A stretch of DNA of 64,000 nt. Source: Corbicula japonica (lineage: Eukaryota > Mollusca > Bivalvia > Venerida > Cyrenidae). The position numbers and the translations under genes are program-made. Positions 24,436-36,385 of the stretch are shown here, one piece after another. The notes beneath the pieces were generated by a model. The model did not search any database and was not told the origin of the DNA. It saw nothing but the letters and a program-made list of their open reading frames with translations. The DNA lies in NCBI GenBank assembly GCA_038501625.1, contig JAZAYU010000007.1:1467685-1531684 (forward strand), written 5' to 3'. Every line of letters begins with the position of its first letter. Positions within the stretch are counted from its first letter, which is position 1.

Positions 24436-24560
24436 GGCTGAAGGTTATTAAACTGATCATGGAAACCACTCTCAAAATTCAAGAATCTGATTGGCTGAAA
24501 TGGCGACTGGTTTAGATTTGAGACTGGTTTCCATTATCCGTTTTATAACCTTGGGCACTG
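24436..24560. mobile_element. Foldback MITE F1, interrupted copy
   Basis: Lacks most of the second core arm. A broken start of the same family (GGGCTGAAGGTA, 24326-24337) lies upstream, separated by the GTACCG-rich repeat. This looks like an insertion that duplicated the left end. Confidence 0.75.
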
Positions 24561-24981
24561 CATACAGTGAGATATGTATACATTTGCTGGAAGGATCTTG
24601 TTATAAACTGTCTAGATGCATTTTTCTTGCTTGAAAATTGGCTTGATCCTCTATCGAAAAATAAGAATGTATATGGAAATTCCGAAATACACATTTTAAA
24701 GCCGTTTCAGGGGTCAAAAGTGTACACATAGTGTTTTACGGAGAAATATTCTCGTTTTAACATCTCCACAAAATATCTGGCATTTGTTTAAATCAAACTT
24801 CAAAAATTACTTGCTCATATGGTCCAACATTAAACGTATTCCATAAGTTGGATAAGCCAGTTACCCCACCCCATCATATTCTGATTGAAATTCCCTACCA
24901 AAATGCTGAGTCTGTGTCGTGGTGCTAAATAATCAGACCTATTGACAATCATAAAAACACATTTTTGTCAGGTAGTTAACC

Positions 24982-25100
24982 TGTGCCCAAGGTTATAAAA
25001 CTGAGTATGGAAACCAGTCTCAAATCTCAAGCATCTGATTGGCTGAAATGGCGAGATTTGAGACTGGTTTCCAAACTCAGTTTTATAACCTTCAACCCTT
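24982..25100. mobile_element. Foldback MITE F1, one-core-arm copy
   Basis: Outer ends are complete. The centre jumps from GAAATGGCGA straight to GATTTGAGACTGG, so one core arm is deleted. Confidence 0.85.
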
Positions 25101-25555
25101 ATCCACCGGTAACCTTATTGGCTTTCTCCAGTCACTATCCCCCCTAGGATATATTACATATGTGATCTGTCCGGGTGAACATTAGGGAATTGGGTCCCTA
25201 ACGGTTAAGGTACAGCAATACAGTAAAACAAAAGACTTGACTATTTCTTATAAAGGCATTAATTAGTCCGTTCGTCATCGCTATGCAACAGACAAAAAAG
25301 AAAAATATCAAAATCTCTGAAACAGCACAATGCAGCTAAATAAAACTTTGCACAAACCAATGTTATTAATTTATGTACAATTTACATATGCTAATAGAAC
25401 CATATATGATAAGTAACCAGACACAAAAATTGGTTAAAGCATTTTATTCATGTTTTTGTTTTAAAAATATTTTTAAGAAAAAGATAAAATACAATGCAAT
25501 CTGCTGTCTGGTTGACTGGATTTTTTAAAACTGGGATAGGGGATTCAGCAGGACC

Positions 25556-25574
25556 GGGGGGGGGGGGGGGGGGG
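25556..25574 (+). repeat. Poly-G tract (19)
   Basis: Homopolymer G run, potential G-quadruplex former. Confidence 0.95.
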
Positions 25575-26570
25575 CGGGTGTACCAAGGTACGATCCTTCC
25601 ATCTATGAGCCTAGCAATCTAACGATCCTAGTATATTTCACGCAAATGAAAAATTTGCTTCGAAAGAAATTTTTGATTTACCATCACATATGATTTTTGT
25701 TGATGACATTACATTTATTTGAAATCTATTTTAATCTATTTTATATGCAGTTCAGCTCTGCAACTAACAAGCATCTTCATCAAAGCCTAGTTCCATTTTA
25801 TATGAGTTATCTTAAAATATTTTGCGGCGACCATGTCCCAATATAACGAAAAGTCCTATGCTCAAAGTCAATTTTCAACTCAACATATTTATTCTAACTG
25901 TGAGTAAATGTTGGTAATTTACTTGGAATATTTTATGAAACTGAAATAAAATCTTCCTATTATCAAGGAAATATATTCATTAACACCGTGCTTTGCTGTA
26001 ATATTCCAGAATAAACGATTGAGTTCAAAATCAGACTCTCGAGTTTTTACTTAAACGGTTGTTTTTGGAAATTTTTAATCAGAACATTCAGATAACACAA
26101 TTTAAAAACTGCCTTAAAAAAGAAAAAGTATTATATGAAATCATTATTAAAACCAAAATCAGTCAAGTAAGCTGGATATCTTTAGAATTTTAAAATTATC
26201 ACTTTGGGCCGAGTTTAAAATTCATGTCAATATTTTTTCGTAAAATTAGGATTGGGGCCTGATACTCGCCTCCAATATTCTTGTATTTCCAGTCAACTAA
26301 CACTTTTTAGTCGCTTCTTTGAAGAGCCTCGCTTTCAGTTCATTTCCGTCACGGGAAATAATTTGTGCACGAGTGCAAAATTATTTATTTGAAAGGCGTA
26401 CATGGGACTAAAACTTCGCTCTTGTTTTCATCAAACTGGTGGCAGAGCGATTAACACCGAAAAAATTATTTGACCTACAAGTTCGCATTCTTTATATTCT
26501 TCAAAACTTACATCAAGCAAGAGTTACATACATGTAATTACCGTAACCGGGTTGCTAAAGCAGCCACAAT

Positions 26571-26572
<2 letters not shown>

Positions 26573-26620
<48 letters not shown>
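26573..26620 (+). repeat. (AAT)16 microsatellite
   Basis: Sixteen uninterrupted trinucleotide units, about 600 bases upstream of the GPCR start. Confidence 0.98.
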
Positions 26621-26622
<2 letters not shown>

Positions 26623-27245
26623 TCCTTATTAGTTTTGTACACAGTAAAAGAACAATTATACAAATCTTATTTTCAAGAGGCCATCATTAACTATATATAA
26701 TAAGTACACACAATTGAAATAAAATGAAATTAAAATCAACAACACAAAAATCACAGACGTTTATTGAGCAATATTCTACCGCTAATTGTTTAAGATCTAT
26801 GTCCAGAGTTATGACCCATTATGCTTGAGAGACTATAAGGAATGACAAATCTGTGAGGATATTTGTTTAAAAACAACAAAAACATCAGCAGTTCTATAGC
26901 CGTTTTTTAGAGGTTCTTACCATATAACTACAATTCCTTACTTTGAAATGGCAACCCATTTATGGCAAGCCGTTAATTATGAGTATTAACTGTTATTTTC
27001 CTAAGACTAGTACTTTAAAAAGTGTTGACGGAATGAATGCTGATATTTTATTTGTTCTTGAGGAAATCAATACATCGCGAGTTTATGATTGTGTAATATA
27101 TATAAAAGAACTTTTTAAAAAGAAAATTGTCATGTTTAAGCATTTGCGGAAGTGTAAATGCTGGAAGTGTTTTCGGAGAATGAAGGATTTCTAGTTAAAT
27201 CCTTTGTTTTTTGCTATTATATTTATGCAGTAAACGGATGCAAAT

Positions 27246-28427
27246 ATGAATAATTCAGCATACTTGAATAACATTCCGGAAGAGGATCTTTTAGGATTTT
27301 ATTTAGAAGACATCATGTATTATATCGACGGTGTAGCATCCGCCATTGTTATCATATGTGGCCTTTTAGGCAATGTGCTTTCTGCAATAATATTAACTCG
27401 CCGGTCTATGCTGTCAACAACCAACACATTTCTCACAGCTTTAACTGTGTGGGACACAACCGTTCTACTAGGAAGTCTACTTTTGATTGTCTTACCAACG
27501 TTGTCGCCACGGTATATGGAGGAAGCAATGTCTTACATTGTAGTATACATCTACCCCTTGGCTTTGATAGCCCAAACAAGTGCCACGTGGATAACAGTTT
27601 CGCTAATGATTCTGCGCTATATCGCAATTCGCCAACCTCTACATGCTTCTACATTATGCACGGTTTTGAGAGCAAGGATCGCAATCATTTTAATATCGTG
27701 CATTGGTGTTCTGTTCAACGCAGCCAGATGGTTCGAGTTTAGAATCACAACAGATATAACTCAAGGGAATCAGTCCAACCCTAATTTCAGCTTTATGCTG
27801 ACAGACTTTGGAAAAAATTCAACATACAAAACAGTGTTTTATGTCCTACTGTATCCATTAGTGATGCTGGTTCTTCCATGCGCGTTTCTGGTCATTCTGA
27901 CAGGCTTAATAATTCATGCGCTCAAGAAGTCCCACATGATGCAGAAATCTATGAATGTCACGCAGGCCAGAGAGAACAATGTAACAAAGATGCTAGTTTC
28001 TGTAGTCGCAGTGTTTGTATTTTGCCAAATTCCAGCACTAGTTTACAACATAGCCTACGCTCTCAGGGACGACATTGCATTGATCGACGGATGGATGATA
28101 CTGTCAACGGTTAGAAATTTCCTTATCACCTTCAACAGCGCCGTGAATTTCGTCCTGTATTGTGTTTTCGTGAAGAAGTTCAGGCGTATCTTTACGGAAA
28201 CATTTTTAGACCGTTCTAGGAAGGAAGGATTAACTAAAAGTCAGAAAACAGCTCAAAACATGTACTCGCAAGAAAAACAACACTCGCCGAGAAATTTTCT
28301 CCTACCACCTAACATTGATTTGGAGCTAACAGACATGTCAAGGCTTTCGCCTTCAACACCAACTCCACCTCAATCACCATGGCCTAATAGCAGTGGACAA
28401 GAAATGGAATTTTTTGTGTTCTCTTAA
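27246..28427 (+). CDS. Class A GPCR, FMRFamide-receptor-like, atypical
   Basis: A single 393-codon frame has seven hydrophobic segments. Landmarks: N43 in GLLGN (TM1), D70 in LTVWD (TM2), a TM3 ending LRYIAIRQP, P211 in TM5, FVFCQIP (257-263, TM6) and NSAVNFVLYCVFVKKFRRIF (TM7 into helix 8). The TM7 form NFxxY instead of NPxxY, ALIAQTS in TM3 and WFEFR after TM4 recall invertebrate FMRFamide/neuropeptide receptors. Oddities: the acidic residue of D/ERY is Leu (L123), the TM6 Trp is Gln (Q261), and neither the TM3 extracellular Cys nor an ECL2 Cys exists, so the usual disulphide cannot form. N-glycosylation sequons occur at N2, N175, N180 and N191. The tail is Ser/Pro-rich (SPSTPTPPQSP). A 3' splice site at 27229-27230, 15 bases before the ATG, suggests an upstream 5' UTR exon. 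It is probably a plasma-membrane peptide receptor; ligand and G protein are unknown. Confidence 0.88.
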   Translation: MNNSAYLNNIPEEDLLGFYLEDIMYYIDGVASAIVIICGLLGNVLSAIILTRRSMLSTTNTFLTALTVWDTTVLLGSLLLIVLPTLSPRYMEEAMSYIVVYIYPLALIAQTSATWITVSLMILRYIAIRQPLHASTLCTVLRARIAIILISCIGVLFNAARWFEFRITTDITQGNQSNPNFSFMLTDFGKNSTYKTVFYVLLYPLVMLVLPCAFLVILTGLIIHALKKSHMMQKSMNVTQARENNVTKMLVSVVAVFVFCQIPALVYNIAYALRDDIALIDGWMILSTVRNFLITFNSAVNFVLYCVFVKKFRRIFTETFLDRSRKEGLTKSQKTAQNMYSQEKQHSPRNFLLPPNIDLELTDMSRLSPSTPTPPQSPWPNSSGQEMEFFVFS

Positions 28428-28521
28428 AGCTTCTTGATGTAAGTTCAGGGTGGAATACTTCCATGTCACAGTTGTGGTTAATATTAATTGTACTACGATA
28501 TGATGCCTATAATTGACTAAA

Positions 28522-28527
28522 AATAAA
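28522..28527 (+). promoter_or_regulatory. GPCR polyadenylation signal
   Basis: The first AATAAA after the GPCR stop, about 95 bases downstream. It implies a short 3' UTR. Confidence 0.5.
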
Positions 28528-29353
28528 CGAATTTTGCCGAAACTTTTGGACTTGTCTGTACATTATTAGGATATATTTTAGTGAATTTTACTGAAATAGT
28601 AACGCTTTAATAACTTCGACATTAAATTAATTCACTCGTTCGTTGATTGTGTAAAATATAACATCTTTGTTAACAAGTCTTTCACAGTTAATATTATAAA
28701 TTTTCATATTTAAAAACACGTTATATTTTCGTTCTGATACGTTACCAGAAGCCTTAAACGGATTTACATATTAAAAGCGTATACAGACTGTCATACCAGA
28801 TGTGAATATATTTGGTAAAAAAAATATACAACTTATTGTTCTTTCATTTTATTTCTTTGAAATTGATCTTTACCATACTTTAAAATTGTATTGCTTTTGA
28901 CAACAGTGATGTGACTGGTAATATCAAGGTAATCTCCCTGCAGACAAGAAAGGTTGGTGACAGTGATCAAATGCCTATGCATACACTCACACAAAGTTCT
29001 CATTGGTCACTTTTGGCCGTAATTATTTTATTGAAACGATATAGACATCACTCTTTAATTGTATCATTTGCTAACAACATTCTTTAATTTAAGCTTTATC
29101 GTGTAATAAATAGCTATGGAACAGTTGGGCAAGAGTTATTCTAAATTGTGCTAAAATGCTTATCATGCAATTGAAGGTCAGTCAACTAATAGGACCTCTC
29201 GTTAGTTGGAAAAACATATAACCTTATTATTCAGCACGATTTTTATTTAAATAAGTAATCTATAAAGTACCATATTTTACAATTACATCCCTCCCATTTA
29301 AAGACTTTCTTGTTTCACCATGTTTTGTATGTAAATGGTTTAAGAAACCAATG

Positions 29354-29528
29354 AATAAATGTATTTATCCACGTTTCTATGTAATTCATCTCATATATGC
29401 TTCAAGGTTATTGGTTGTGAGGATTCACGAAATTCTCGTGCAGTGTCATTATATATGGTGTAAACCTTGGATAAAATTCATTCGAGTCGTCGCATTGCTA
29501 TTGTACAGACATATTAAATATTTCTAAT
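29354..29528 (+). repeat. Terminal segment A, copy 1
   Basis: 175 bp from AATAAATGTATTTATCCACG to ATTAAATATTTCTAAT, matching 32030-32204 base for base by eye. It opens the first of two head-to-tail modules. Confidence 0.9.
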
Positions 29529-31904
29529 CCATAAATTGTTAAGGACGTATTTGAGAAGGTCATTACTTGACTGTGAGAAGGACAATTAAATTTTCTGATG
29601 GAGTTCATGTTCGGCAACTTTCTTCAAATATCCTAGGGCATGGATACAACTTGAGCTCGGAGTCGGCAATAACAGCGATAGTCGGAACCATTGACAAATT
29701 ATTTTGTCACTGATGAGTATTTATTTTGTACATTTTTCAGATTTTAGAAACTTGAGGAAGAGCACGTGGTGTTCGATAAGTAAATCATTTTGATATTATA
29801 TGTATATCTAGTGCAATCAAAGAATAGAATAAGGGGAATGTATATTTAGAAAGTTTTTATCTTTAATTGTTGGTAAATGTGACATGAAATTGTAATCAGT
29901 AATTTACGATTTGTCTAAAAGCAATTAATGCATGTGCATTTTAAATAACATATTTTAATATAGGCTTTGGAATGGTAATATGTATCTCAGTAATTTTTTC
30001 CAACTATTATTCCGTTGGCATGTAACGGCAATGTTGTTGATAAACTCACTGGAGGAAGAAATGCTGTTCAGTATCACAGACAAGAGATTAATTTTGAAAT
30101 TGGATTGATTTCACTTGTAATGGCAATGTTTGAAGAAACATTTAAATTCAGGGCATGCAGCATTCCATTTGATAGTTATTGAGATGCTATACGATAATAT
30201 TTTCAGATTTGACAGTCTCGTGATGATTGCTGGATGATGAATAAAAGGCGTATCTAGTCAGCGTCCTGAGAGTGGTTTGCATTTTTCGGAAATGCTTTTG
30301 TATTTTTGTTTTTATTTAGTTTTTCAAATATTGAATTCTAGATATTGGTATAAATGTTTGATTTTTTAAATCGAGAGTTTGAGGCCTAATTTAAAGACTT
30401 CGGTTATTTTCGTTGAAGGTTCATGTGATGCTAGAGGGACGAGAACGTTAATCAGCTGTTATTGCATTTGCATTAGTGTTGCAATTTTAGTCTGGCCGCT
30501 TAATCTCTGTGTAATAGATAATAATTTGACAAGTTAATTTTATAACGATGAAAAATATTGTTACACATGTATTTAAAAAACAAACAGCAGTAACAATGAG
30601 TGTGATGGTGATAATATCATTTTACTGCGTTTATTTAGGCTTGCTGCAAAACAATCAGATAGGTCATATATAATAAGTTATGCATTGTATGTACATTTGC
30701 ACGTGGAAAACATGGAAAGTGTGTATATTTTATACAGTATAAGACGCTAACTGTACTTTTCTATCCAAATGAAATGAGTGGCTCTTGTTTTGGAGAGAAT
30801 AAACTGATCAAAGAGCCTTGTGTTTTCCTATAGTTTACTTACGGTAGTTTGACTTTTAGAAGTATAGAAATAATTAAAACAGTTATTTATTATAATATTT
30901 TAGTGTTTAATACAATTAAGATTTCAAGCAAATTCTATTGCTTTACATGTGACTTGGCTTCATAGAGACTGCATTGTCGATTGGTTCGGTAGAAAATAGA
31001 ATGTTTATTGAAATCCGTGGATATTTGTTTTCTTTTCCATGATTTATACTGTTTTTATTATAATTCTAACAGTTTTAATTAATTAAGAAAGAGTATGCTT
31101 AGTAATTTCAGGACAAACAATTTGTTGATCTTTTATGACGGGATGCTGGTTTGAGACCAACATAATCATTACTATGGCAAGTTCGGCATTAATGCAGTTG
31201 GTCAACGTAAGCCAAGAATCGGAGAGATTGCTTTGTCAGGTGTTCTGAAACGATGGTTGGATAGGCAAGTGGAAAGTATATTAAAATCTGGCATTTATGG
31301 GTTCGTATATTTTCAGTCATTTTTGAGTTTTCTACGAGAATGTTCATATATGATGGGATGTATATTTGAGTGCGAGCTTTAGCCCATTAGCACAATGGGA
31401 AGATCGCCATGTTCCCAAGTTATGATTGTTTGCGTTTTAATATTATAATTTGTACATATAATATGACATCAATCTGTAGATTTTACGGGAAATTATCGGT
31501 AACATTGCCACAGTTGCGCTGAATAACAAGGAATACTATATTTTTTAAATATTCCAGTATACATGAATTTCATTTACTCATACCAGAAACATATAGTTCT
31601 TACGCTAAGTTCCTTAGTATATTAGCTCAGAATAACTTGTCGTTGCGTATTACGCTACGTTAGATTGATAAGTGTGTTTCCTTGAAGGTTTTGTCGAGTT
31701 GGATTTGCACGTGCATGTATTGATATGGTTTTATGATATAGTCGATAGAAATTAAAATGTTCAAAAAATTACGTAATAAAAATCTAAAGAAAAAACAAAA
31801 ACATTCGCGCTAATAGTGAATTTTACAAACTTTTACTTAATTCTGAGATACTACCAATTCATAAAGGTCTAAGAATAGAATTTTCCCGTTCTTTGTGTTT
31901 TTCG
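29529..31904. other. Interior of module 1, non-coding
   Basis: No ORF over 60 codons. T-rich on the plus strand. No similarity to the interior of module 2 could be seen. Confidence 0.6.
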
Positions 31905-32036
31905 ATAGTATATAGCAATGCAATACGACCATTCCTATTGTACTTGGTGTTTTTATTTCTTTTCCTACCTATGAATTACTTGAATATGGGATAAATAATT
32001 TATTTTCGTTTGAACGCAGTGAATTAGAAAATAAAT
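31905..32036 (+). repeat. Terminal segment B, copy 1
   Basis: 132 bp from ATAGTATATAGCAATGCAAT to GAATTAGAAAATAAAT, identical by eye to 34662-34793. It is directly followed by (and shares AATAAAT with) segment A copy 2. Confidence 0.9.
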
Positions 32037-32204
32037 GTATTTATCCACGTTTCTATGTAATTCATCTCATATATGCTTCAAGGTTATTGGTTGTGAGGAT
32101 TCACGAAATTCTCGTGCAGTGTCATTATATATGGTGTAAACCTTGGATAAAATTCATTCGAGTCGTCGCATTGCTATTGTACAGACATATTAAATATTTC
32201 TAAT
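32030..32204 (+). repeat. Terminal segment A, copy 2
   Basis: Identical to 29354-29528. After it the sequence differs completely from the first module (TTCCCGTCCCACCCACC). Confidence 0.9.
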
Positions 32205-33519
32205 TTCCCGTCCCACCCACCCTCATTTTATGTGTTTGATTTCACCATTTGCGAAGATGGTTAGAACTCCGTTAACACTTTTGTACACTTTTAGTTCATA
32301 GGTGGCAGCTTAATTACCTTATTTGTCTCATTTTGTTTCTACGATTGTTATCAAGATTTGGTAGTTTGCATTAAAAGTCACTTAGAAGTTATGAAAGATA
32401 AATTTCAAATGATTCTTTTCGCAATTAGAATGGTTCGTAATTTTTGACGTATATATCAAACGCTTTTCAGAAGCTGCATTGGACTGAGAACATTGTCTAC
32501 AATTTTATGTGAACAAGCCACTTGGCTGAAAGTTAGATTGTGCGTTCTGTTATTTTGTGTTTGGGTATGTTTGCTTCGATTCTGATCAATCGCCTCTTGG
32601 CGAAAGTGTGCGATATATCCTATTGTGTTTGTTTAGACAAAACAATCACTTTACTAAATCAGTAGTTTAACATAACATTGCATTGAACCGGATGTATTTT
32701 GTTTTCATTAGAGGCTGATGTGGCCTTAATCTCGCTACTGGAGTAAAATTTTATGCGCACTTGGCGTTTAATTATATTCATTTGCATCAATATTACGTTT
32801 CCACTTGGCGCTGTATTAGCGTGGATGTGTTTGGTTCGATTCTCATGGTGTATAACGAATTCCGAAATCGCCACTTAGTCTTAAATTTAAGTGTCACTTG
32901 CCAAGAATGGCATTTGTTCGAAACAAGAAAAGCAACTTGACTAACATTTCAGCATATTTCATTGCATTTGCTTAAATGCGTCTTGATTTTAAGTTACCGT
33001 GAAAATTAGAAATTGTATAATTTAAATTTTATCTTGATTAAGATCAGTAGTTATTGGAAGAATAATTTGACACGATTTACACGTGGAATTGGATATATTT
33101 TCTACGATTAAAACGATAAGGACGAAGAAAACTTCTTAGCGGAGAATGTAGCATTTTAATTGATTTGGCCAAAATATTTGATTTTAATGGACTGATCTCC
33201 CATAACCTGACAAAATGTGAACGCTATATGCGATTCGATTTAGAGAAAAGATTAGCCACTTCATTTAAAATTAATTGAAAAATGCTTAACATAAATTGAT
33301 AAGCATGATGATTTTTTGGACTGCAAATTTAACCACTTGGCGCTGTTAATTTGACTTAGAAGTGCTTGATTGCATTAACTTAAATAAGGAGTTGCTTTAA
33401 ACCCGCAAATTGGCTTAAAATTGAAGTGTAGCATGGTGCTGTTTGTAATTGATTTGCTAAGAGAATAGCCGATTGGAATTAGATTGAGGTGTCACTTGGC
33501 GCTGTGTAGCCGCTTGGCT
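32205..33519. other. Interior of module 2, upstream of the array
   Basis: Non-coding. Isolated CCACTTGGC words at 32510, 32755, 32803 and 33333 suggest a decayed part of the downstream array. Confidence 0.5.
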
Positions 33520-34325
33520 GTGTTGGGAAATTGTTATGCCGATTGGCGAAGTAGTGCCGATTGGCGCTGTATTTAAATGGAATTGCGTTTTGAAGACTAG
33601 CCGATTGGCATGAAAGTGAGTGCCACTTGGCGCGGCATTGGTTGTATTTAACTCGATTATCAGGTTAACGATTTGAGTGATAACTCGCCATGTGGCGTGA
33701 AATTGAAGTGCCGATTGGCGCTGTGTTATGGAATAGTTTTTTGAAGACTAGCCGAATGGCTTGAAAGTGAATGTCATTTGGTGAAGCTTTGGTTGTGTTC
33801 AGTTTGATTATCAGATGATATTGCCCCTCCTGGGAGCGAACCTCGCCACGTGGCGTAAAATTGAAGCGCTGAGTGGCGCTGTAGTGCCGATTGGCGCTGT
33901 GTTGGAATTTTATTGTTTTGTGAAAGACTAGCCGATTGGCTTGAAAGTGAATGCCATTTGGCGCTGCATTGGTAGTGTTTAGTTTGATTATCAGATATTG
34001 CCCCTCCTGGGAACGAACCTCGCCACGTGGCGTAAAATTGAAGTGCCGATTGGCGCTGTAGTGCCGATTGGCGCTGTGTTGGAATGGAATTGTTTTGTGA
34101 AAGACTAGCCGACTGGCTTGAAAGTGAGTGCCGTTTGGCGCTGCATTGGTAGTGTTTAGTTTGATTATCAGATATTGCCCCTCCTGGGAACGAACCTCGC
34201 CACGTGGCGTAAAATTGAAGTGCCGATTGGCGCTGTAGTGCCGATTGGCGCTGTGATGGAATGAAGTTGTTTTTGTGGAAGACTAGCTGACTGGCTTGAA
34301 AGTGAGTGCCACTTGGCGCTGGATT
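33520..34325 (+). repeat. About 177-bp tandem array with ATTGG/CTTGGCGCTG motifs
   Basis: CCTCGCCACGTGGCGTAAAA recurs at 33841, 34018 and 34195 (period 177), with a degenerate earlier unit at 33683. Each unit holds several GCCGATTGGCGCTG or GCCACTTGGCGCTG words. The same words are scattered singly upstream from 32510. GCCAATCGGC on the opposite strand is a CCAAT-box core. Confidence 0.85.
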
Positions 34326-34661
34326 GTTGGACTTTAATTGTTCTTAATGTAAGCGAGTTAAGTCGAATGTAAAAAGTTGAATAAGATGATAGGAATCTAC
34401 ACAAAGACGTTTAGTTAAATTTTGGCGTTTTCTGTTTCATTATTTTAACTTTGGGCGCAGATTATTAGCAAACAATACTGGCTGTTTTTCTTTTGCATAT
34501 GTATAAGATGATGTTATTTTTCTATTCAAGTAGGCTCTGGATGATAATAGACATTCATTGCAGCAGGCTCGAGGATTCCGGTTGTGCGGCTTGACACGAA
34601 CCAAGACGAGGATGCAGGAAAGATGGGCTAATAGACGTTAATGAAATGTTGTCGTTGAAAT

Positions 34662-34793
34662 ATAGTATATAGCAATGCAATACGACCATTCCTATTGTAC
34701 TTGGTGTTTTTATTTCTTTTCCTACCTATGAATTACTTGAATATGGGATAAATAATTTATTTTCGTTTGAACGCAGTGAATTAGAAAATAAAT
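34662..34793 (+). repeat. Terminal segment B, copy 2
   Basis: Identical to 31905-32036, closing the second module. The motif AATAAAT then recurs at the outer boundary (34787-34793). Confidence 0.9.
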
Positions 34794-36244
34794 ATTAAAT
34801 TTAAAAAGACATTCAATGATTGATAACAATGCAAACCCGATCTTTTCACAGCCTTTCTTGATAGAGAGAAGAAACGGAACTAGCATGCATTGTAAACATA
34901 TACAATTGACGACAAATTAGAACTTTGGTTGAGTGTATATGTTCTCTAGGTAGGTCTACAATCCTGTTTTAAATTAAGGTTACCATTTAATATCGTGAAT
35001 TACAACAGAAATATGTTATTTAAACTTGTTTAATGAAATATCAATTTCTGTCATAAGAGATCTTTTACATAAGATAAGAAATAAGTTTTTAAAACACAGC
35101 TTTTTTGATACTAGCACAAAATAAGAAATATGTGAAACGAAAACGGGCATTGTTCAGTTAATGTCAAAGTACCAATAAAAACTTAAATATCAAAACCAAT
35201 CATTAATCTTATAAAATTCAAATTAAGCTATGCTCTTAATCATTAATATAGAAGATATTTCCAAATAAAACAAATCTTCCGTCAACGACTGGAATTCGTT
35301 AAAGTTAAAGGCATATTTCACTTATATCGCCAACTTGTATATTTTGTATGGCTATGAAAATTATTATGTTCAGTGCCAATAAATATTTGACTTGACTTGA
35401 CTCTTTCATAATACATTATTGCTAATCGATTGACATTATTGCTGAATGTTGGATATGTCGTAATTTGAGAACTGGAATCAGGACTTTATAAAAGTTTTGT
35501 ATTAGCACATGCTAGTAAAGCTTTCGGTAATGTTATTAAAGATTGACGAAAAATTAGGCCAATATTAAACTTTCAGTGCTGCTGTCTTATTACTGATTAT
35601 CCGAATATATTTACACCTTTATTTCCACTGCTTCAATATCCTTTACCGGACGAGTGAAGGTCAATCTTCAATGAACACCGTTAGCCTTATCACCGCGCAA
35701 TGGTAAAGGAATGCCCTGGTGACGTCATGAAATCCCCGCTATTTTTATAATTGTTGCTAATTTTAGATAGCTCTTCCTAGAATGTTGCTATTTTTAGAAT
35801 ACTTTTATTTTTAGTTGCTTTTATACCCCTCAAACCGGAAGTAAACAAGTTTACTTATATGACATCATCAATAAGCACGTTCCATTTTCTAGAATTATCA
35901 TTGGTTGAAAATAACGCATTAGCCTTTTCCAACTTCCCGCCAAAATAACGGTTTTTACTTAGACTATCATAGTACTTGCTGTGATACAAATTTGATGTTT
36001 GTTGTGAAATATTAGGTTTTTCTGTATATAAATGTTTGAAAAAACGGATGAATGTGTTCAATAAACATGGAACTAATTTTGGTCGTAGTATGATTTTTTT
36101 TATTTGAGTAAATAGGCGGACCAGTCCAAATGCCAAACCCGGGGTAAGAAATGTTTTAAACAACATTTCGAAATTAGTAAAAAGTATATATTTTATATTA
36201 AATTTAGAAACAAAATGATAAAATGAGGTGTAAATATAAGTAAT
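34794..36244. other. Intergenic with LINE-tail-like sequence
   Basis: At about 35290-35401 the sequence ends GTGCCAATAAATATTTGACT, then TGACTTGACT. This repetitive AATAAA tail resembles retroelement 3' ends in molluscs. Nothing else supported. Confidence 0.35.
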
Positions 36245-36385
36245 AAATTTCGTGTTTGATAAGTTCACCGAGTCTTGAACGTCATTAGGGCTGGTTAAAG
36301 CACGCGTGGAGTCCTTCGGACTCCACACACTTTAACCAGCCCTAATGACGTTCAAGACTCGGTGAACTTAACAAACACGAAATTT
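36245..36385. mobile_element. 141-bp near-perfect palindrome (foldback element)
   Basis: Arms run from AAATTTCGTGTTTG through GAACGTCATTAGGGCTGGTT to a central hairpin (GTGGAGTCC, TTC, GGACTCCAC), then the mirror image to CACGAAATTT. Only a few mismatches were seen, near the outer third and at GCG/ACA by the centre. No similarity to family F1. It should extrude as a cruciform or transcribe into a long hairpin. Confidence 0.85.

Larger units (their letters stand above)
25101..27229. other. Intergenic upstream of GPCR
   Basis: Contains the poly-G tract and the (AAT)16 microsatellite. No coding exon recognised. Part may be GPCR 5' UTR intron. Confidence 0.45.

Noticed and set aside
27356..28114. 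Other-frame ORFs overlapping the GPCR
   Set aside because: Shadows of the true coding frame.
29354..32204. LTR retrotransposon with A segments as LTRs
   Set aside because: No reverse transcriptase, primer-binding site or TG...CA ends; segment B and the second module do not fit LTR logic.
35855..36328. 157-codon minus-strand frame
   Set aside because: It starts inside the long palindrome, and the rest is low-complexity, Phe-rich and without domains.
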